Shown here: positions 21,382-32,944 of the stretch, piece by piece
Layout of the letters: each line of letters begins with the position of its first letter
How positions within the stretch are numbered: the first letter of the stretch is position 1
NCBI GenBank assembly: GCA_949316235.1
Contig: OX438743.1
Span: 36,239,242 to 36,303,241, forward strand
Reading direction: 5' to 3'
Origin: Oegoconia quadripuncta
Taxonomy: Eukaryota; Arthropoda; Insecta; Lepidoptera; Autostichidae
Length of the DNA: 64,000 bases
Translations under genes and position numbers: made by a program
Notes under the pieces: generated by a model
What the model was told of the DNA's origin: nothing
What the model saw: the letters and a program-made list of their open reading frames with translations, nothing else
Databases searched by the model: none

Positions 21382-22660
21382 TAACCGCATTTGTCTTCCT
21401 CTAGTAACAATTAACAGTCTCTCTAAACTTTCCTTTCACAAAATGCATATAGGCGCATCGACTGAAAAATACAGCTGATGTCATCGGAACACAGAGATGT
21501 CAGGGTAATTAGGTTTTTTTTTCGCAAGACGTACGTTGAAATCCAAATTGGCAGTACCTGAAACAAAAAAAGAATATTGTTATTTATTAGTAGTATACTA
21601 GGTACTACTCGTAGCTTACCCAAATCGGCCTAACATAGTATATTTATAGTCGAGTTCATAAGTGCAGACAGACCCACAGGTCAACCGATATAGTTCTTTC
21701 GACATTTTGTATTTAAAATAAAATGGAAGTTACGCTGTCTGCGAAAGCAACGGTTGCGGGTACGAATCCCGCGACGGGTAAATATTTTTGTGATTTTTAC
21801 GAACATTTATTCCAGAGTCTTGGATGTTGGTATAAATATTTATGTATGTTTATCGGTTATCTAGTATCCATATTACAAGCCTTGGTTAGTTCCAACGTCC
21901 AACAAGGTACTGTGCCCATCTTCTAATTACTTTAACAGCGATTTTAGCCGCCACCGCTAGTGAGGTTAGCATAAGGACGCCCGGTTTAATTGAATTCGGA
22001 CCGGCGAGGTCAGTGGTCAAACTCTTGACCAAAATTATTTGGTCCTGTCAGTGAATTGGAATAAGTTACGGCATCTGTCTAGAGAGAAATTCTGTGCTGT
22101 AAAGTTTACTTTGAAATGGGCTAAATGGAAATGGTCTAAGCAGCAACACCTGCCCCCGTAGCATGACATCGTTTGTCGCGCGCGACGTAGTAGTGAGAGT
22201 TGTATATTTCGTCCAAACGAATGAGCAGGAAAATATATCTCGCTCCTGGCATGCTCCTAGTGCAGTAGCGTGCACAGCGTTTTGTCATATAGTAGGCAGA
22301 AATACAAAATTTGCTATTAAATAAGAAAAAATACGACTACAAAACAATAACTTTTTTAACAAAATAATACAACTACAAAATATTAATATTTTTGTTCACG
22401 TCAGTATGAATCAACTATCTTAACAATGCATTTTGGAGGAAGTACAATTTGCTAGGGCAGGCAATGCCTTTCTGCCAGTATGGAGCGTACGCCACTGAAT
22501 AACACGTCTCTTCAGACGTCTCCGTTCTTTCGAATTAACTTAAAACATAGTTTGGGCTACTCTCTCCTACATAATAAGTAAAATTATTTTGTATTATAAA
22601 TTGTTTATAAATAAAATATGAATATTTCAGACATTTACGTAATCATCTAGTCTAAACTTT
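21382..22660. other. No gene; possible old hAT-type remnant
   Basis: Holds the SINE-A2 piece at 21738-21895. 22263-22497 begins CAGTAGCGTGC and ends with the complement of CAGTGGCGTAC, like weak hAT ends, but no 8-bp duplication is seen. Confidence 0.35.
21738..21895 (+). repeat. SINE-A2 fragment
   Basis: AAAGCAACGGTTGCGGGTAC then GAATCCCGCGACGGGTAAAT, followed by the family body (TTTATGTATGTTTATCGG, CAAGCCTTGGTTAG). The first ~30 bases of the head are replaced. Confidence 0.6.
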
Positions 22661-22948
22661 AACCGCCTCCGTGGCTCAATGTAAACAACATTGGGTTTAC
22701 TATTCGGAGGTCCCAGCGGGTTACATATTGGTACTCGGTTTGGTTGGTGGTAGGGAATTTTAAAAGTCCGCCTGGCTAGCTATACCACCATCTCATCTAA
22801 ATCTGCCGCCAAGGAGCAATGTTAATAGCATTGTGGTGTTCCGGTTGTCAGAGATAAGATAACCAGTCCCCCAAATGTGTTGGGGTTTCCGGGTCAGTAC
22901 GCTTCCACCTTCGACCTCATCCTCACTTCACATCAAAAATAGGGACAC
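22661..22948 (+). repeat. SINE-B, B box deleted
   Basis: Full head, but the promoter B box has been lost (CGGAGGTCCCAGCGGGTT). The body is well preserved; the tail ends at CTTCACATCAAAAAT. Confidence 0.78.
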
Positions 22949-23052
22949 GAAAAAATCCAAGTCGGACAATTTTTGGACAAAATATCGAAATAACTTCGTT
23001 CATAACTTTTCTTTCTTTACGCACCACACCAATTATCTAGGCCCAAACTGAG

Positions 23053-23438
23053 CGGGCGGCTACATCTCGGGGCGATGTAGTCGTCGGACGCGGCCCGGGA
23101 GAGGATGACACCCCCCGGAGCGAGCGGGGGGGTGTCGTCGCGTCGGGCCCTGTCGCGCCTCATACCGCTGCTGATCGCGGTGTGGGGCACGACAGCGCCC
23201 CCTACGGAGGGTGCGCTAGACGCCCTCCGGGAATGGGCCTACCCTTGTGAGGGGGGCCGGGGGGGGACCTGGAGCCGCCTATGCGTTCCCAGGTCCTCCC
23301 TACTGCCGAAGAAGGTCGCCGCGGGGTTTTAGTGGGTATCCCTCCCGTTAGGGAGGGGAGTCCCACATAACCGTCTCTCCATCCCCCAGGCGAGCGGTAC
23401 GCGTAAAGCATTTCCCCGCGAAAAAAAAAAAAAAAAAA
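23053..23438 (+). mobile_element. GC-rich retroposon with poly(A) tail and 13-bp target duplication
   Basis: A 386-bp insert ending in an 18-base A run (23421-23438), flanked by GGCCCAAACTGAG at 23040-23052 and 23439-23451. It is strikingly GC- and CpG-rich in an AT-rich region. Its last ~250 bp match 9883-10135. GC-rich sequence with a poly(A) tail and a long target duplication fits a 5'-truncated LINE, perhaps R1-clade; a GC-rich SINE is the alternative. No complete protein domain is visible in the 386 bp. Confidence 0.82.
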
Positions 23439-23582
23439 GGCCCAAACTGAGTAAAGTTGGACTATAGATTCATATATATGGATAATATACATAAATATTT
23501 ATATAAACAACCCAGGCTCGACAATTTATTAGTTAGTACGTCAGTTTAGTGTAATATCTGTTGGTGAATCTAACTAATCTAA

Positions 23583-23817
23583 TCAAACTAATATTACAAA
23601 TGCGAAAGTTTGGATGTGTGTTTATTTGTATGTTTGTTGCTCAATCACGGCGAAACGGATGAACGGATTTGAATGAAATTTGGTGTATAGGTAGAATATA
23701 AGCTGGATCAGGACATAGGATATATTTTATCCCGATAAAGTGAGTAGTTCCCGTGGGATAAACAAATTTTCGCTATAAATTCGCGCCACGCAGGCGAAGC
23801 CGCGGGCGGAATGCTAG
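23583..23817 (+). mobile_element. Helitron-like element, complete ends
   Basis: Starts TCAAACTAATATTACAAATG and ends GCCGCGGGCGGAATGCTAG before T. The interior is collinear with the other copies. Confidence 0.7.
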
Positions 23818-23847
23818 TCAATAAATACAAATAAAATTACTTAAATA

Positions 23848-23920
23848 TCTTCCCCTGATGGGATTAGATCCCGCAACCGTTAGTTTCACAGGCCGGTACA
23901 GCTTACTAAACCAATCGGTA
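23848..23920 (-). repeat. SINE-A2 tRNA-like head only
   Basis: On the minus strand GTCTACCGATTGGTTTAGTA ... AACGGTTGCGGGATCTAATC. The B box is mutated and the body is missing. Confidence 0.5.
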
Positions 23921-24821
23921 GACCACCAACCCACCACCAGTTATATAAAACCTTACTTTATTATTTCCAATAGATATAAACGATGTCATGTATCTTGCGT
24001 TGAAATAGATGCTTCAAGTAAGTCAAGTAACACCATAGCTAATGCTTCATAATTCTCTGATAACTGATGCTTCATATTCTAGATAATGTATGATCTCTCT
24101 AAATAGGCCGCGTAATCTAATAACAAAAGGCTTCAAATTCACGACATTGATTTTGAAATCAAATCCTGGAGTACTTTAATTAGTTTACAATTCTGCGCCA
24201 TTCGTATAATTGGACGCTTGTCACCGAGACTCAATTAAACGTTGCTGGCTACACAGGAACATCTGTTATGTAAAGCTTACGCAGAAATATATTAAATGGT
24301 AACATATTTTAAGATTTGTTTTTTTTATAAATTATAAAAACTCATATCTAAATATTGCGGCGAAACTGGAAGTCTCTAATTCTCTATTCATAATATACCA
24401 CGCGAATATTCCACGATCGCGATACGAATTCTGAATCTACAACATCCGTCTAACAAAAGTGCAAGCAACAGCTAAAAGTGATCACTGGGCTTGTACCATC
24501 TGTAATTCTCGTCGATATTTTCAAATACAAGAAATATAGAGATGGTATTGTCTGTTATCGTATTGGCTGAGAAACACTTCTTCGGATGGCGCAAATTTTA
24601 CTAGCTTTCCTATCCTACACATCCAAATATAACGATACACATATCTGTCATAGTCACAACATATTTAGCTTATTTGTGGTGAATTATGATTAGAATTTAT
24701 CATTAATTAATTATATCGTGTCGAAACCATTTTGTCTTCTATAAATTTCATGACAGGGTTATGATTTAACCCATAGGATTGTTTAAACTCCTTCAGTCCT
24801 TATCAAAAGTACTGTGATTGA
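23921..24821. other. No gene seen
   Basis: AT-rich unrecognised sequence. Confidence 0.55.
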
Positions 24822-24879
24822 GCTCATCATATCAGCCATAGGAAGTCCGCTGCTGAACATAGGCCTCTTCAATATTGTT
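24822..24879 (-). pseudogene. RTE LINE extreme 3' end
   Basis: CTCATCATATCAGCCATAGG, AAGTCCGCTGCTGAACATAG, GCCTCTTCAAT: the inverted RTE 3' end. It abuts the plus-strand LINE fragment. Confidence 0.6.
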
Positions 24880-25200
24880 TGTTCAATAGTGATTGGGTTT
24901 CTTTATACTAATATATACTGGCCCATCTGGAAGTCCCTTAATAGACTTCGGTCTGGCGTTGTCAGGTACGGAAAATTCAGGAAGATGTGGGGCTTCTCTA
25001 ATGATCACAAGTGCGACTGCGGTACCACGCAATCTATGGCGCACTTGTTGTCGTGCCCTGCCTCTCCAGGTTCTTGCACAGAGGAGGACCTTTTTGTAGC
25101 AAACCAAAGAACCATCGACGTTACTACTCTTTGGGCCAAACTAATTTAGGTCATTATAATTTTGCCATTGACTCGGAAAGAAGAAGAATATTAGTTGAGT
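24880..25200 (+). pseudogene. LINE ORF2 C-terminal fragment with cysteine/histidine motif
   Basis: A 5'-truncated LINE remnant. The frame to the stop at 25149 encodes WKSLNRLRSGVVRYGKFRK, then a C-x-C...H-x3-C motif (CDCGTTQSMAHLLSC) and an acidic EEDLFVANQ stretch. That order is the C-terminal tail of ORF2 in R1/Loa/I-type LINEs, after the RNase H region. The frame fuses upstream with unrelated RTE-tail sequence on the other strand, so it is not an independent gene. It ends in GAAGAAGAA at about 25180-25190, a simple-repeat tail. A second copy of its last ~110 bp is at 49702-49813. Confidence 0.72.
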
Positions 25201-25907
25201 TGCCTATCAGACACTTATATGGTGTGACAGAGCTGACGATGCAGTCATACTCCATATATGTTCATGTACTCTAGAGAACGGAACAACATTGAAATCGTTT
25301 ACTTGATCACTTCATAGACCAATCAATTAGGTATATTCGACTCTCCTTCACAAACGAAACATCTGTATGTCACGGTACAAGTTGCTCTGCCAAGACAATT
25401 CTCACTGTGAAAACTCGAGGCTTCCGTTTCTAATTAGGTTCTAAGACAAACAGCCTCTAGGTGACTATTTTAATACGTATTTGCTCCAATTTCTTGTCTA
25501 TTTAGATTAAGTCTGCTTTGATAAACAAAGTAAGCTCTTTGCTCCTTGAGCTGTTTAATTTCGATTAAGATACAAAGATTTCCTTTTTAATGGTCCCTGA
25601 ACCGAAGGTTTCATTGGGACACTTATGCTGCGTGATTTTTTATGAGATAGTATACCATTTTTTTATAGGATAGGTTAAAAGTATAAAAAGAATCCATTTA
25701 TAAAAATAAAAGGTTGTTAAAATTTTCTCATTAATAAAATGTCAAAGATAAATATCACTTAAAAAATATTTTGCCATCTAAAAATAATAATTCTGGCGAC
25801 ACTGAACGTAGGAAATAACTGATTGGTAGATACGAGCGTTTCAGTTTTTAACTTTGTAGTAGCTATGGCGAGCATTTCTTTTAGTCAAATGTTTGTTTTT
25901 TAATATA
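25201..25907. other. No gene seen
   Basis: AT-rich unrecognised sequence. Confidence 0.55.
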
Positions 25908-26150
25908 CATACATAAAAACACTAGTATTTGGGTGTTTTAAACATTAGAGTTTAATGGTTGAAACAAAATCCACGGTTCACCTTACGAAATATACAAATA
26001 TGCGCAAGCGACAGGTGGTGAGCCCGTCGCCTTGAAACGTGCAAGTCTATTCTTTAGTCTTTTGATGGAAAGTCCCTTAGTCGCCTTTTACGACACCCAC
26101 GGTAAGAGACGGTTCTATTCTTTTTAAGTGCCGAAACAACACAGAACAAA
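25908..26150 (+). repeat. Repeat family D
   Basis: ATCCACGGTTCACCTTACGA, GACAGGTGGTGAGCCCGTCG, CCCTTAGTCGCCTTTTACGA, GTGCCGAAACAACACAG. Confidence 0.68.
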
Positions 26151-27073
26151 AGACAACACCTTTTCGTTCCGTCACTGAATAAAAAGAAAATGACATTAAT
26201 TTATTTATCACACGTAAGCTTACACTGGATATTACAAAACAAAAAAAAAACAACTACAAAACATATAGAGAAATACAAACATAAAACCACTAACACCTTT
26301 TATAAACACATTATCTACTCTTGCGTTATACAAGTATAACTAAAGTAAGTACTGCTTTATTTCTTTAAAATACGATAAATGAAATACGTTCGTCGTGTCC
26401 GCCTGATGCCTCTGAGTCACACAAACTCCCAGATCTCGTTTGCGATAGGTGCATCAATCTTGTGCAACTTTGTACAGATAGACATACTCTCCTCTCTATA
26501 TGAACGAAACTCTTGGCTTTAAAACGTTATCGCAGTATTGCCTTCCAACTCGAAGTATCCTAAGATTGTGACTCTGAAGATCGTGTCTGCGTTGAAATGT
26601 GTGTAACTATCTACAGAGCTATACAGAGTTTGTTTGTTTCCATTCAGTTTATTGTATAAAAATAATAAAAAATAGAGTATTAATAATAATCCATAAAGTC
26701 ACGCCTCCGCGGGGGAAAGCAGTCCTACTTTCTACGATCCTGACCTACCTCTTTTGATTCATTCCCTCTCATAAAAGTTGTTCATATAAATATGCTCGTC
26801 GGTATAGGGTAATTTATCGGTTAGATTTTTGTATTTTTATTTGATCATATATTTAATGATATTGCACATAATGCACATCAAAAAGGAGGTATTTACTGGA
26901 AATAAAAAAAATAACAATATTGAATACAAATTGGGTACTTATCATATTTCTAATATTTGAAAAATCTGGTGTTACGACACCCTGGTATTCTAAGAATCCA
27001 GTATCTTGCAAATTGGTATCTTTGAAATCTATTAGTATTTTAAAAATCTCATAATTTAATATTTTACATTTTA
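26151..27073. other. No convincing gene
   Basis: About 26410-26520 read on the minus strand gives EEFRSYREESMSICTKLHK-like sequence with stops close on both sides. I cannot tell a short exon from chance. Confidence 0.35.
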
Positions 27074-27788
27074 AGAGGGTTTTTTTTTTCCGGTCCAGAG
27101 GCGCGGCACTGGACAAATTAAGATCTCTTTTTAAATACAGAATAAAACAAAAAATCCCAAGGTTATTTTCCAAATTCACGATTAAAAAAAAGTGGCCGTT
27201 TTTACCAATTTTTAAAAAATCCCGAAAATAACCGTAATTAAAACTATTTAGGTATTAATTATATTGGGTCTTATGTACTGTGGGTTAATCTTATGTACCA
27301 ATACCTGCGATTTTCAAAGCTATATCCAAATTTGTTTTTTATTTGGAAAATGGAATATTATTTCAAGGTTTCACATGAAATATTTTTTAACTTCTGGGCT
27401 AAATCACATAATAAAAAAAAATTGAACAGAGCTCTTTTCATGTGTTTACCATATTCATTTCTTAGATTCGCTGAAACTTTTATAAAGCGGTTACTTTTAA
27501 AAATTAACGCTGCCTATATTTAACTTAATGTTATGCGATAATACACACAAAGTTTAGCTAAATTTGGATTTGCCGTTCCCAAAAAAAAATCAAAAATGTT
27601 TGTATGGAGAAAACAGTCTTAATGAAATTCTTCATACAAAACGCCAATATCATAGGTAAGGAGCTAATAATTAGCTTGAAGGCTGCATATCAGAACAATA
27701 TTTTTGATTTATGCTGTATTTAAAAACAAATCTTAATTTATCCAATGAAGGCGCCACTGGACGGTTTAAGCCCTAATGAAACCCTCTC
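27074..27788. mobile_element. Possible old inverted-repeat element
   Basis: 27074-27130 and 27730-27788 are imperfect inverted copies: GAGGGTTT at both outer ends, then CGGTCCAG(A/T)GGCGC and CAAATTAAGAT on the inside. The identity is low and the ~600-bp interior has no frame I recognise. Confidence 0.35.
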
Positions 27789-28039
27789 AAAGTAAAGAGC
27801 ATTTGACTATTCGAACAAATGAGAAGGAAATGAATAGGTATTTCTGATAAGTGAACTCATTCTGATCACAATTGTAATGGATATTATTGATGTCTCATTA
27901 TAATTAAGTATACAATAACTAAGGGGAGCGGCAGATTGTTCGTCCGTATTACAATTTGTTTTGTGAACAAAACCGTTTCAATAAGCAAACAAATGGCGTG
28001 CAGCTCAATCCGGAGTCTCTCAATCTACTGAGCTACTCA

Positions 28040-28233
28040 ATCAAGTGGATTGGACTGTAGGGTTGGCGACCGGCGGCCTCGTTTATGTGATTGTATGTAA
28101 TTTGTATGGCGCTGATACTGTAACGAGGTATACTGATGGTTTCAAGTAACTTATTGTACTTTATCATTAGATCAGGCATATCACGTGAACATTGGCTCTC
28201 ATACATTTCTAGACAGACCGGTTGAAAGTGGCC
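28040..28233 (-). pseudogene. RTE LINE tail continuing from the left arm
   Basis: On the minus strand GGCCACTTTCAACCGGTCTG continues the RTE fragment of the left arm (AGHFQPVCLE in one frame). It then passes into sequence (PRYSISAIQITYNHINEAAG) that I do not recognise. No counterpart exists next to the right arm. Confidence 0.5.
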
Positions 28234-28679
28234 TGCAACCAGCAACGGTCGTCCATCCACCTTGTTATCGGTGCGTGGTTTCCACTCAGAACGTTAATGC
28301 CTATCGGCCATCAGTTCTTCGAGCTATGTGCCCTGACTGCCACTTCAACTTCCTTATGATTTTTTTTTATGCACGACGGGTTTGTACTTGACCTCAATCA
28401 CACCTGATGTTAAGTAAGATGAGGTCGACTGACCCGGAAAACCCAATACATTTGGGGGACTGGCTATCTTATCTCTGACAACCGGAACACAACAGTGCTA
28501 TTAACATTGATGCTTGGCGGCAGATTTAGATAAGATGGTGGTAGCTAGCCAGGCAGACATTTTAAAATGCCCTACCACCCACCAAATCGAGTACTTAAAC
28601 ATGTACCCCGCTGGGGATCGAACCCGCAACCACCGAATCGTAAACCCAATGTTGTTTACATTGAGCCACGGAGGCGGTT
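28234..28679 (-). repeat. Inverted duplication, left arm (SINE-B plus RTE fragment)
   Basis: On the minus strand this is a SINE-B copy (28363-28679) followed after its A run by an RTE fragment (28234-28362). 29560-29991 carries the same pair on the plus strand. Both share the unusual GTCAGTCGACCTCATCTTAC junction, where other SINE-B copies have about 12 more bases, and the same RTE fragment directly after the SINE tail. The RTE part is nearly identical; the SINE head differs more. Confidence 0.78.
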
Positions 28680-29559
28680 GAATCCGCTGGGCCATGTCGG
28701 TGTATTTACTCTATTTTTCGGAGCCGAAACAAGGATACTGACGGTGCGGTTAGTCCAGAAGTTCAAGTCGCTTAGCCGTGGAAAATTTTCTCCGAGGGTA
28801 AGGTAAAAATTTAGACGATCTATCAGAGATCAAGAATTGTAGTTATAGCTCAGAGAATTGGTAGGCAGAATTGGCAATAGGCTGGTCACATATGTCGCGG
28901 AAACGATGGCTGTTGGGCAAAACGAGTTATCAAGAGCAGAGTTATGTTAGATAATGCAAAGAATTGTGCAAGTGACAGTAACTGGAAACGGAGAACCGAA
29001 GATCAGGGATAAATACATAGATAGATATAATCTGATGACATGGCGGTTTTTATTTGATTTCAGGTCTACTCCCTTTTGCCATGATAAATTGGGCTGTTGA
29101 TAAATAACAATTGCTGTGTTTCGGTATGATGAACAAGAGAGCTAGTGAAATTACAGACTTGAGGTAGGTATTCCTTTCTAATCCTCAGGGAGATAATCCG
29201 TCTGTGAGACTTGTATTGGGATAGAAAGTGTTAAACCTAATTGTGACCTTGTAGTGTAAAATTACTTAGGAGTATGGATGGTTATTGGGTAATTACTAAA
29301 TAAGCTAATACATAAAAAGATTTGAGAGAATTAAAATTTTCCAGAGGCGGTAGCCCTGATGACACGTTAGACAGAGTACATTCCGCCAGCAACCTCTATA
29401 GTAACGAATGTATTGTTCACTTAACGGTAAAATAAAAAGAAATCAAAAACCAGTACAATCGACTTCACAAAGTACCACTCGTTCGACGGAGAATTATTAT
29501 TAAAATAACTTAAGTATTGTGTGTTATGATATTTCGATCAATAAAGTCCACGGATTAGA
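28680..29559. other. Spacer of the inverted duplication
   Basis: About 880 bp between the inverted arms; no repeat or gene recognised. Confidence 0.55.
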
Positions 29560-29991
29560 AATCGCCTCCGTGGCTCGATGTAAACAATATTGGGTTTACG
29601 ATTCGAAGGTCGCGGGTGCGATCCCCAGCGGGGTACATGTTTGATTAGTGGTAGGGCATTTTAAATGTCCGCCTGGCTAGCTACCACCGTCTTATCTAAA
29701 TCTGCCGCCAAACAGCAATGTTAATAGCATTGTTGTGTTCCGGTTGTCAGAGATAAGATAGCCAGTCCCCCAAATGTGTTGGGTTTTCCGGGTCAGTCGA
29801 CCTCATCTTACTTAACATCAGGTGTGATTGAGGTCAAGTACAAACCCGTCGTGCATAAAAAAAAATCATAAGGAAGTTGAAGTGGCAGTCAGGGCACATT
29901 GCTCGAAGAACTGATGGCCGATAGGCATTAACGTTCTGAGTGGAAACCACGCACCGATAACAAGGTGGATGGACGACCGTTGCTGGTTGCA
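29560..29991 (+). repeat. Inverted duplication, right arm (SINE-B plus RTE fragment)
   Basis: Plus-strand counterpart of 28234-28679: SINE-B at 29560-29869, then AAGGAAGTTGAAGTGGCAG and the RTE fragment to 29991. Similarity ends at GGTTGCA, after which another SINE-B tail begins. The arms are separated by about 880 bp. Confidence 0.78.
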
Positions 29992-30003
29992 GACTTTTGT
30001 AAT

Positions 30004-30108
30004 GTCCAGTGGGGTTTCCGGGTCAGTACGCTTCCACCTTCGACCTCATCTTCCCTTAACATCAGGTGTAATTGAGGTTAAGTACGAATCCGTCGTGCAT
30101 TTAAAAAA
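30004..30108 (+). repeat. SINE-B 3' tail
   Basis: GGGTTTCCGGGTCAGTACGC to TCCGTCGTGCATTTAAAAAAA. It directly abuts the right arm of the inverted duplication. Confidence 0.7.
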
Positions 30109-32619
30109 ATCATCATTGTCTTTGACATGTTGCGATTTGGATTGGTTTTCAAATCTATACTGAACGCCACATCAGGTCAATCAGCTTAAATTGCAGTTTT
30201 TTTGGAACTTTCGCAATCCACCAATGAAGCTTATTATTAAAATATGCCAGGAGTCTATATGCTATACTATTATGCTCTAAATAAAAGTTGATGGTCTTAA
30301 GAAAGATTTCTTCTAATCGATACTGAATTATAAAACATTGTTAATTCTTTAAATTATTTCCTCTGGTACTGTGAGGTTCTGTGGGTAGAGCCCAGGGACG
30401 TAGCATAATAGTTTCTTTATTGCGATTAAAACAATGTTAAATATTTTCTTCGTTTTATTGTATCTTTGCTTTGGAATCCGACATTATTCCCATGGTTGTA
30501 TATTTTACTGAACCTTTGAGTCGATTTCATTAATTTAAAACATCTATCTTCTCGTGCGTCTCTACTGTCTATCTAGAGATAGACATTGATTAGCAACAAT
30601 GTACAATATTTTTTGCTATTGATAATCAAATGAATTTAAAATTCAAAAAGACTACATATTCGCAAAATGCTTCTGAAAAATCCAACTAGAGATATACACC
30701 ATTAGATTTTAATTCACCAAAAATCATGTCTTTGTGTCACTAAAACACTACTTTTGTTTTATACTTTTAATAATTCAGATTTTTTCCTTGTTGCTTTTTG
30801 TTTGCATGCTACTAGAGGTAGGATGTGCATAGAGGCCTCCGACTTCGACCTAAAGCAAGTGAGTTAGTTCGCCTAGTTTTTTATTTTGGTAAGTATTCAT
30901 AACCTTATTCGGTAAGATATATATACACAAGGGTCTATCTTATATACCAAAAAACCAAACCAAATCCGAAATACAAACCATTAAATCATATACTTTGTTA
31001 TAAATATGGCTACAAAAAATAAAATTAAAATAAAGGATTGTTGCGAATTCAGTTACTGTTTCCGTTTCCGCTTTATCGTTCCTTAATTAGATAAATAATT
31101 AAGGAAAAAATATAACCCTAATTTTTATAGTCGGAATCGATTCTATACTACTACTTTGAGGTTTCAGATATACAATAAATAAACTTGTATATCAAACTGA
31201 ATTTATAATACAAACGTACCAGACTGTACTGCCGCCGTTGAATCGCTGAAATAGCACTGATGAACGAGCAATGTGCTTGTAATAGTTTAGCTTTTTCTCT
31301 TATTTCCAACCCCTCCTGTAGGGATTTGAAAAAGAAACCAATGGAATCGCAGCTACAGATGTTGCGAATGGTATTTAACGTTTTAAATTTATTTTCTAAC
31401 TAAAAATGGAAAATCCCTTTCAGACATCTATTTTAATCGAGAAATGTCTACTTTGTCGGTCTTAGGAAGGTGGCTAGACAAAATAATGTCAATAGACTTT
31501 TAATGAAATTTAAATTTTAGGTGTTTCTGTAAATGACGGCATATTAGATAGTGATAATTGAATTTTTCTGATAAGGGCTACTAGATCGAGTCAGGAATGA
31601 CCTGTATCAGAAGGTCGAGAGACAAGACAGCCTTTCCTCAAATAAGTTCCTTCGACATCATTACTTTAAGAGCAGATGTGATTGATGTTTGCTAACACAT
31701 ACACCAAAATATATACAAGAAATTGTTTGATCATAATTATAATATCTACATACTACAGATTTAATTCCTCTACTATATCTATTAAAAATAAACGCAAAAT
31801 ACAAATAACAAGTACTTAAATAAACAACTAAATCTGCTCTGATTCCTATAATTCATCATTAAAAGTTAATTATCTCTAAAGTTCCACTCCATTCAACTAA
31901 TTGGTCCTTTCCAAAAAATCGAGGATAATTGCCAAGAGTGATTGCCAGGATTTCCTTTCTCGAGAGGACACTCCCTGATAAATTAGGTACCTTGCGAATT
32001 CGGCACTTTTTTTTTACTTTTCCTCCTAGTTTCTGCGAAGTTTTTCAACTATATTAGTATTCGTTTAAACGTAACTTAGTTTATGTCAGCAGTTGATCTA
32101 TATGAGAAGGCTGTTTACAAATGGGCGATAATAATTTTCATTTAATTCAAATACATTAAAATTTAACAAAAAATCTTTTACTATGGGAGAAATTAAGCAT
32201 CGCAAAAAAATCAGCTATAGTTCCATATATATTTTCAGCGGTAGATATAATTTTATTTATTTTATTTTATTAAGGACAACAAACAGCTGCACAATTTATA
32301 TACTTAATCTAGTTTTACAAAACGATGTGGATCATTGTACAACCAGCAACGTTATCCACAGATTACTACTTTGAAGATATAGATAGTAGTACAAAATTGG
32401 TTTAACTTTACAGCAAAACTTGAATATACCTAAACTAAGTTTAACAATATTACCTACAGTTATTACAATAAGTATCTAAGTATCTAAATATATTATAAAA
32501 TAATTTACCCTAAAAATATATTAATTAAAACTATATATTACATTTAGTACACGCGATACATTTACTGTTACTTGTATAATATGTTCCGTAACGGAGGAAT
32601 ATTTGGTTGTGGAATATAT
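30109..32619. other. Longest repeat-poor stretch, no gene found
   Basis: 2.5 kb of AT-rich DNA with no recognised repeat or frame. A small palindrome (11-bp arms around GATAAA) is at 31079-31106. It could be intronic or intergenic host DNA. Confidence 0.5.
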
Positions 32620-32870
32620 GTGCCCTAATAAGAAACGTCACGCAATGAGCTATGGAGAGGGCGATGCTCGCTTTCGGCGAGGAGATATCCGCAGAAAAAC
32701 GAAAGTCACTGACGTAGTGGTAAGTTGAAATGACAGTAGGCAGAGAAGAACTAATGGCCGTTACGGCATTAAAGTTCTGGAGTGCAGACCAAGCACCACG
32801 ACCATGATGGAGACATGGAGACCGCTTCAAACCGTTCCATGGGGGTTCAGCAGTGGATGTCCTATAATAA
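32620..32870 (+). pseudogene. RTE-type LINE reverse transcriptase C-terminus, degenerate
   Basis: In plus-strand translation this reads, with stops and gaps, like the end of RTE-clade ORF2: QxAMERAMLAF, then EEISAEKRKSLT, then RRTNGRYGIKVLECRP, then GCPI near the end. Lepidopteran RTE ORFs have the same order (RAMERAMLG..., IRRRTKV, RRTDGRWGPKVLEWRPRTG). Several in-frame stops make it a dead copy. It is the longest RTE remnant here and gives the orientation used to read the other fragments. It adjoins the fold-back element at 32945-33312. Confidence 0.7.
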
Positions 32871-32944
32871 GAAATTCTATTTCGCAATTTTACAGCTGCT
32901 CCCATAATAAAAGTTGTTCATAATCAAGGATAGCTACTCTCATC

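Noticed and set aside
23105..23332. 75-codon GC-rich plus-strand frame
   Set aside because: It lies wholly within the retroposon and has no domain; GC-rich DNA has few stops by chance.
26410..26520. Short minus-strand peptide that looks exon-like
   Set aside because: Stops lie close on both sides, no splice sites stand out, and no family is recognised.
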